Assembly: GCA_024362935.1 (NCBI GenBank)
Contig: JANCRA010000028.1
Location: forward strand, 3,260,501-3,324,500
DNA length: 64,000 nt
Direction: 5' to 3'
Source: Setophaga petechia
Taxonomy: Eukaryota; Chordata; Aves; Passeriformes; Parulidae
In this document: positions 57,376 through 64,000 of the stretch, piece by piece
Position numbering within the stretch: position 1 is the first letter of the stretch
How the letters are laid out: the number at the start of each line of letters is the position of its first letter
The notes under the pieces: generated by a model
The model's database searches: none
The model's input: the letters and a program-made list of their open reading frames with translations, nothing else
Told to the model about the DNA's origin: nothing
Position numbers and translations under genes: made by a program

Positions 57376-58112
57376 GTGGAGGTTCCTTATATATGGAGCA
57401 GGAGCATAAACTCTCCTTCACAGAGCACAGGGCCAGTTTTAAGCAGAAAAGATTTCAGTCTCTCATATTTTAAACCACCATGCTCACAAAACAGGCCATT
57501 ATCTCAAGGAGAGGCCAGTCCCCACTGCACTGTGTTCATCCTGGTTACACTTCATGCATCTTCCAGAATCAGTCACTACACACAGTAACAGAATGAGGAA
57601 GAAAAATTAGAGTCATTATCCATTTCCTGCTATAGAAAACACAGCTCTTATCCCTGTTAGAAATAGTGGGATTTCCCTGCAGCAAACAGCTCTTTTTTTA
57701 AAAACTGCAGCCATCATGGTAGGAAGGCAGCTTGTACATTATGGTTTCCACAGATATATCACTAAGAAAAAATATTTATTTCTCCAGCTGTGAGATGTCT
57801 ATGAACTGTAATCATGCATGTCTTCTTTGTCATAAAGCAGTTGTTAGGCATCATCAAATCAAATTCACAGTAAACAGGGAATTAAACTCAATTCTGCATC
57901 TCCTCACAATCACAGAGTCATTTAAATAAGCCCGTGACCCACAGAAAACATCATCACTATAGCCACAAACATAAAATGGCATTTAGGAGCTTCCGTGGCA
58001 CCTGTGGCTTAAGGAATCTGCGTGTTAGAAATTCCAATTTCCTTGGCAGTATTGCACATCCTTGGGGTATGTCTGTTCTAGGGCAGCAATACATCCTCCA
58101 GAAATGGAGGGG
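57376..58112. other. single-copy non-coding sequence
   Basis: Nothing recognised. Confidence 0.5.
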
Positions 58113-58118
58113 ACTGCC

Positions 58119-58534
58119 TGTTGTGAATGTAAATTCTCTCCCCACCAATGAGGGGAGAGAATGATGAATTTGACTCCATGGTCTCAGAAGGATAATTTAT
58201 TACTTTATTATTCTATATTATATTAAAGAATACTATACTATACTAAAGAATACAGAAAAGATACTACTAAAAAGATAATAATGAAAAGTCCTGACTCTCT
58301 CCAGAGCCCTGACACAGCTTGGCCCTGATTGGCCAAAGAGTGAAAACAACTCCCAGCAGAATGCAATGGAACAATCACCTGTGGGTGAACAATCTCCAAA
58401 CACATTCCACATGGGCACAACACAGGAGAAGCAAATGAGAGAAGAATTGTTTTCCTTTTCTCTGAGGCTTCTCAGCTTCCCAGGAGAAAAAACACTGGGC
58501 AAAGGAATCATGTTCAGGGAATGTGAATGCCACA
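58119..58534 (-). mobile_element. solo LTR, family C copy 5
   Basis: A 416-bp LTR with a near-perfect 6-bp target duplication (ACTGCC at 58113-58118, CCTGCC at 58535-58540). The minus strand starts TGTGGCATTCACATTCCC and ends TTCACAACA. It is inverted relative to the copy at 58950, with 415 bp between them. Confidence 0.91.
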
Positions 58535-58540
58535 CCTGCC

Positions 58541-58943
58541 CAAGCTTTTAAATTAACTGGTGGAAATAGGATCCAAATTTCTTGCTGCCATCCTTTCCTC
58601 TCCTCCACACACCTCAGGAGACACCAGCAAACCTCTCTCTGAAAAACACCAGCTCATTGCTGAAGGCTTCAAGAGGATTTAAGTTCCCAGAGTCAGAAGC
58701 ATTCCTCTGCTCTGATGTACTGAAGTTATCCCAAAGTTATCCTTTGGGTTTCCTTACCAGGCCCCAAAGCAATGCCAGCCATGAAGAGCTACAGAGGAGA
58801 AGCTGGCTCAAAGTGGGACATGGTGTCCTCTGCAATGATAACAGAGCCCCAGACACTGCTCCAGGGTCCCAGATAAGCTCAAGGGCAGGAATGGCTCAGG
58901 AGAAGAAACTCCCTATAGAGAATCCAGGTTCTCCTCAGCCAGA
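58541..58943. other. single-copy spacer between inverted LTRs
   Basis: Unique sequence between two opposed family C LTRs. Nothing recognised. Confidence 0.5.
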
Positions 58944-58949
58944 TACCTC

Positions 58950-59369
58950 TGTCTCACATTCACATCCTCTGAAAAATCCCTTTGCCCTGGATTTTCTCCT
59001 GGGAAGCTGAGAAGCCTCAGAGAAAAGGAAAACAATTCTTCTCTCATTTGCTTCTCCTGTGTTGTGCCCATGTGGAATGTGTTTGGGGATTGTTTACCCA
59101 CAGGTGATTGTTCCATTGCATTCTGCTGGGAGTTGTTTTCACTCTTTGGCCAGTCAGGGCCAAGCTGTGTCAGGACTCTGGAGAGAGTCAGAAGTTTTCA
59201 TTATTATCTTTTTAACATTCTGTGAGTATCCTTTCTGTATTCTTTAGTATAGTTTAGTATAGTATTCTTTAATACAATATATTATAATAAAATAATAAAT
59301 TAGCTTTCTGAGAACATGGACTCAGATTCATCATTCTTTCCTGCCATGGGGCACCCCACAAATACAACA
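58950..59369 (+). mobile_element. solo LTR, family C copy 6
   Basis: A plus-sense LTR of about 420 bp. Starts TGTCTCACATTCACATCC, includes CTCCTGGGAAGCTGAG and GGTGATTGTTCCATTGC, AAAATAATAAATTAGC as poly(A) signal, and ends AATACAACA. The flanks (TACCTC left, CCCCTG right) do not form a good target duplication. Confidence 0.88.
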
Positions 59370-59429
59370 CCCCTGCAATCCTGAACCTCAGGGCTCATCC
59401 CCATTTCTCGTGTCCTCCTCAGTGCCTCT

Positions 59430-59715
59430 TGTCTCCCTGATTTTCTAAGTTTTTCTAAGCCTTCTGATATTTACATTCTTGCAACGAACTTTCTCACACA
59501 CTTTATGTAAACAACTCATTGTTTTGCATTCTTTTATGGAGGAGGAGAAATTTGATGGACTCTTGGTTTGTCCAGCATCATTGGAAAGGTGGCACCTTCA
59601 CCTTCCAATCCACTGTCACTTTTGGAAATCTATTAATGTTGGAGTCAGGAAAAAAAAAAGTCCCTTTTTTACCTTGGAAAGAGCAGCATTGTGTTGTTTC
59701 ATGTCCTTAGTGACA
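59430..59715 (+). mobile_element. solo LTR, family G copy 2
   Basis: A 286-bp element starting TGTCTCCCTGATTTTC and ending CTTAGTGACA (TGTC...GACA ends), with an exact 6-bp target duplication GCCTCT (59424-59429 and 59716-59721). The direct repeat extends to 11 bp with one mismatch (59424-59434, 59716-59726). It matches 25206-25498 along its length, e.g. CTAAGCCTTCTGAT, AACTTTCTCACACACTTT, TGGAGGAGGAG and CCAATCCACTGTCAC. Confidence 0.9.
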
Positions 59716-59726
59716 GCCTCTTATCT

Positions 59727-61469
59727 CCAGGGCCCCAAGTCACTGATGCCACCTCCCAATGGGGGTGACAGCTGCTTGCACAGCCCAAGCCACTTCAGAG
59801 CCCCCTGCTAAAAACCTCACAAATGCTGGTCCAGTTTCTGAACACCACTGGAGACTGAGCAGGAGGGACTCAGTAATTATCTGAAGCTGGATCTCTACAG
59901 CAAAACCCAAAGTTTGAAGGATAAATTCTGTGTTTTGCCTCTCAATTTGTACTTCCCCCCCTGCAAAACCCACTGTATGTACAAGATTTGTACTCGTGTT
60001 TAATCAACTAAACCAAAAAATCAGCATACCTTTGATAGGGTATTCGTGAGGATCTTGCACTGAAGGATTTCTAAATTAATATTTTAAAGCTTAGAATAAA
60101 AGCTGTCCAAGATATCTAAGTGCTTTGAGCTCCGAAGTCCCAAATCTAAGCATTTACCAGACTTTCAGGGGAAAATTTCAATGGAAAACAAGTAATTTTA
60201 AAATTCACATTCTTCCTTTTAAGGAACCTGGAATTTCAGTGTTCTGCGCCTGGATTTTTCTTTTTTTGGGAAATAACTCATTTCATGAGTTTGGAAACTA
60301 CTGCACAAAACATCCAAGAAATAAAAACTGCAGCATTTTTTTTTCCTTTAGCATAGCAATAGAAAAGCCAACCTTGTCTACATCAGAATCTGTTTTTGAT
60401 AGGGTTTCCACATCCTGCAGGTTAATCCAAGGAACACTCACACCCACCCAGGTGAGCATCTCAGGGAGGGAGGATGCTCAGAGAGCCCCACAGTGCAGAG
60501 CTGCCCCACCATGGGGGGCTCCAACAGCCCCCAAAAAACCAGAAAAGGCTTTTCCCAGATGCTGCTATGCCACAGAAAACTAATTTTTCCCATATGAGAG
60601 GGCACTGCTGCTGCACGCCTGTCAGGAGTCCATTTCAGAGCTGGAGCTTACAGGATAAACCATTCAACCTACAAGGAATTGTCAAAAAAACACAGCTAAA
60701 TAGCAAACACATGTAAGTCCCAGGCATTTCCCTGAGCCCCACTTGTTCTTTTTTTAGCCTCAGGAGAAAAGCACATTCTTCTGCATAATTTATTTCTTCA
60801 GCAGAATTATGCAGAAAACTGCAACTAAATTGCTTTTCCTGATTAAAACCAGAGCCTTTTATATTCTCCCCTCCCCCCCACTTCTGGATTATTTGCTTTT
60901 TTTTTTTTTTTTTATCCTAGAGCTTCTTCCTCCTAAATGTAGCTCTTTTAATTTTGCCTGAAAGAAAACAAAGCTCCACCTGATCCTGCCTTTCCTAGCA
61001 CACTCCCAGGTGTGGGCAGGACACATCCCCAGCCCCAATGCTCTGAATTTGGAGTTTGCTGATGAAAGGGGGAGGGTGTTTTATCTCAGACAGTGAAGCA
61101 GCTTTCTGCAAGCTCCCCTGCCCTTGGGATGGCTGTCACAGGCACCTGTACACCAGAGCTGGGTTCAGCTGCTCACAGATGCAGGGCCTCACATCAGTGT
61201 AAGGATGATCAAGTAATTTGCTGTTTTTCATGGGTTTTTTGCCTGGGAGTGTGAGGGATTACTTTCAGCATCCCTGGAAAAGGGGCTGAGGATCAGTGGC
61301 TGGTGGGGGAGCAGCTTCACCTCGCTGTGAACTCAATTTCCTCCTGCACTGGAGATGTAGTGCAGCTATTTGCATTTAGCTCTGGAGGAACACACTGTCT
61401 CAGCTCCTCAAAAACCTTCCTGTAGAGAGCAGGTGCAGTCCAGGGGCTGGTTATACACCTCTGGATGCC
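59727..61469. other. single-copy non-coding sequence
   Basis: No gene recognised. A poly-T run lies at about 60898-60914, next to a C-rich patch. Confidence 0.5.
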
Positions 61470-61475
61470 CAATGC

Positions 61476-62087
61476 TCTCGGGGTTTCTGCTGGTCACACT
61501 GACCCCAAGATGTGTTAGAAAGTCTCTTTTCCCAGCCCAGCAGTTGAAGGAGTCAGAACTCTTCAGTTCTCATTCTCAAGGTTGTTTATTGTTTCTTATC
61601 TATAAAATTCTTTCTCTGGCCTGCCAAGGTCCATCCAGCAGGACAGTTACAGGCACTCTGCCTGCCCCCAGAACAGTGTTATCTTTTTATACTAAAAACT
61701 ATGTCTACAATATTTACAATTACTTCCCAATACCCATCACCTATGTTAGACAGTGAGCTTCTACTCTAAACCAATCTAAAAGTGCCACCATCACAGCAGA
61801 AGATGGAGGGCAAGAAGAAGAAGAAGGAAAAAGACTGGATATGCTCAGATTCCTCCATCTTTTCTCCTGAACCTCCATTCTAGAAACCCCAAAAAAACTA
61901 TTTTTCACCCCGTGACAAACTAATTATTATTCTACTTAGACTTTCGTGGCTTGCAGATCCTCATATAAGGTTGGTAATTTTTTCCATAAAGTCACAGGGG
62001 TCTTGGGCTCTGTGCAAGGATCTCTGAGCCCCCTGGCAGGGGTTTGAGCCATCCAGGACAGCCAGAGGGATGTCCTGAATTCTGACA
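61476..62087 (-). mobile_element. solo LTR, family B copy 6
   Basis: A 612-bp LTR with an exact 6-bp target duplication CAATGC (61470-61475 and 62088-62093). The minus strand starts TGTCAGAATTCAGG and ends CCCCGAGA. Closest to 38085-38703. Confidence 0.94.
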
Positions 62088-62093
62088 CAATGC

Positions 62094-62625
62094 CATGCTC
62101 TTAGAAGAAATAAAAAACTGATGGATTTTCACTTTCATTTAATGTCTTTGCCTGCTACAAGGAGCTGATGTGATGAGTCAGTGCTGAGCTGTGTTTATGG
62201 TGGCTGCCTGCTTGGAAGGAATCAGGGCTGTGGCATTTAAATACAGGTACACTCAGGATTATTCAACAGGCTTTATTGCCAGCATGACAGCACTGCAGGT
62301 CTCTGCTTGGGTGTGCTTCTTCCCAGGTTCAGCAGCACCAGTGGAAGTGAAAATGGAGCTGGTGTAGCTCTGTGGGGACCTGCAAATTTCCAATACAGTA
62401 GTATGGCCTTCTCCATCCCTGTCCTGGTCTTTATCACTCAATAGTGTCTGAAGTAAAAACAGGATCTGGGTCACACACCCAGAATTCATGGAATGGTGGG
62501 GAGTGGGGGCTGTTACTCAGCCATTAAATCCTCCTTGTCCCCTGCTGTAGGTTTGAGGGGGAATTTTTTGTTAGTGGAAAGATTCCCTGTTGGTGTCCCC
62601 TGCATTTCTCTCCAAGCCCAATCAC
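62094..62625. other. single-copy non-coding sequence
   Basis: Nothing recognised. Confidence 0.5.
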
Positions 62626-62720
62626 AGAATTCACAGAATCACAGAGTTGGAAGAGACCTTCAGGATCATTGAGCCCAACCCAGCCCCAGCACCTCAACTG
62701 ACCAGGAGCCAGAATCCATG
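62626..62720 (-). mobile_element. CR1 LINE 3' terminal fragment
   Basis: CACAGAATTCACAGAATC, then 'agagttggaagagacc', 'ttcaggatcattgagcccaa' and 'cccagccccagcacctcaac': CR1 3' end in reverse orientation, truncated. Confidence 0.85.
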
Positions 62721-62931
62721 GGAAGAGCTGAGTCTCACCACTGGAACTGTGTCTATTGCCCCTGCAAGCCACAAGTTCACAGGTTTGTCTGGTCAGGTTG
62801 TGTTTGTTTAATCAGTGCTGGCAGAACTTTGTATCATTCTCTTTATTGTCTGTGTCTGCACTAACAGGATACATCAGCTGTTAGAACCCTGCCACTGCAG
62901 GAGCTCTTGACACATCTGATGTGTCAGGAAG

Positions 62932-63640
62932 TGTTTTAGGTTGGAAATGGGGCTGTGTGTTCTGTCCCCATGTGTCAGAGCTGGGGCAGTTCTCTGCTGT
63001 TCTTGGGGCAGTTTTTTCTTTCTCTCTCCCACAGCCAATCCTCCCTGCAGGAGATCTCTGCTGTCCATGGCCACTGAGTGTCCCTGCAGGGCTGATCCAA
63101 TTCCCCCATCCCATGGGGAGATGCTGTGCCCAGGGCAGGAGCCAAGCATTCCTACCTGGATCCAAGCTGAGCCTGGCACAGCACAGCAGCCTTTGCCCCC
63201 TGCATTGCCAGAGGAGCAGCTTTCTGCTGCCCTGCATGGCCAGAGGGAGCCCAGGCCCATCTGCAGCAGCCCTGGAGCTGCAGAGGAAAACTCCCCCCTT
63301 GTGCAGGATCCCTGCTCCAGCAGAACCACAGCTGGCACTGCAGGAGGGCTGAGCCCCCCCTGGGATGGGGCTGGGACACCACCCTGGCACACAGGGGGCA
63401 GGGCCTGCTCTCACTCTGACAGTGGTTTGGTTTTTTGGTTTTTGGTTTTTTTTGTTTGTACTATTCCCTTTGTATTTTAAATTTTCCTAATAAAGAACTG
63501 TTATTCCTCTTCCCACATCTTTGCCTGAGAGCCCCTTAACTTCAAAATTATAACAATTCAGAGGGAGGGGGTTTACATTTTCCATTTCAGGGGAGGCTCC
63601 TGCCTTCCTTAGCAGACTCCTGGCTTTTCAAACCAAGACA
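62932..63640 (+). mobile_element. solo LTR, family A copy 5 (second subtype)
   Basis: A 709-bp plus-sense LTR starting TGTTTTAGGTTGG, with CCTAATAAAGAACTG as poly(A) signal and ending AAACCAAGACA. It is almost identical over the central 500 bases to 26464-27144 in the opposite orientation. Flanks GGAAG and GGAGC are only a weak match for a 5-bp target duplication. A GGTTT-rich stretch (63423-63450) precedes the poly(A) signal. Confidence 0.9.
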
Positions 63641-64000
63641 GGAGCACACCTCTCTTTCCAAGTAACAGGTTGGTGCTGCACTGGTGGTGTGTCTTTCTTG
63701 AATCCATCATCCACTGATGTTCAGCTTAAAACTTCAAATAAACTATTTTCTCTAATTTGACCTATTTTTGCTCACTATTAGCTTTGCTCATGATGGTATT
63801 ATGTGGTCTTCCAGAGTTGTTGGAAGATCCTGGTAAGAAGAGAATTTCCAAGGGAAAAGTAGGGGGAAAGAATATTAATGGGGCAATCTTTGACTGATAT
63901 TTTGAATTAATTGTAAAAGGAGTGAGAATTCCTGTGTGTCTCCAAATAAGTAACCTTTTTTGTTAGTTCCTAAGTTAATATATACAATGGCTTCCCAACA
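63641..64000. other. single-copy non-coding sequence
   Basis: Nothing recognised up to the window edge. Confidence 0.5.

Noticed and set aside
1..64000. Origin from the female-specific W chromosome
   Set aside because: LTR density is high, but the elements are solo LTRs (implying recombination) and long single-copy stretches remain. The W of songbirds usually holds many full-length proviruses. It cannot be settled from this window.

Overview
The window reads as nuclear DNA of a songbird (passerine) or close relative. The signs are 3' ends of the bird/reptile LINE family CR1, many short LTRs of the bird endogenous-retrovirus type (TGTC starts, AATAAA signals), AATAT pentanucleotide runs grown inside LTRs, and AT-rich intergenic sequence with few CpG. 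I found no protein-coding gene, rRNA, tRNA or CRISPR array that I can defend. Two open frames on the minus strand (9725-10069 and 13558-13875) look somewhat protein-like and are listed with low confidence. Class and species are inferred from repeat content, not from a gene. || Layout: about 30 LTRs cover roughly a quarter of the 64 kb. I sorted them by eye into lettered families: A (2540, 19596, 26464, 33216, 62932), B (15593, 28381, 38085, 45267, 46544, 61476), C (10862, 23194, 34359, 47401, 58119, 58950), D (7829, 36874, 49657), E (14994, 55676), F (24940, 41152), G (25206, 59430), H (24060, 35946), I (5039, 37745), K (1606, 44638), L (49427, 51160), and single elements P, Q, R, S and T. About half have clean or near-clean 5- or 6-bp target duplications. 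None is joined to gag, pol or env sequence, so they are solo LTRs left by LTR-LTR recombination. CR1 pieces lie at 37254-37740, 40235-41118 (one CR1 inside another), about 48480-48745, 57315-57375 and 62626-62720. || Other repeats: a GC-rich minisatellite (17489-18011), a 41-bp minisatellite (about 50897-51107), AATAT/ATATT arrays (15239-15372 and 55738-55895), a CTCCTT-type tract (46807-46932) and an AT-rich palindromic block (47680-47826). || Between the repeats is single-copy sequence. Several AT-rich stretches dense in TAATTA-like homeodomain cores (about 7060-7290, 12225-12560, 30930-31140, 39280-39440, 41860-42150) are candidate conserved non-coding elements. The window is best read as an intergenic interval or large intron shaped by repeated retrovirus insertion, nested insertion and microsatellite birth within LTRs. 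I saw no convincing new gene system.
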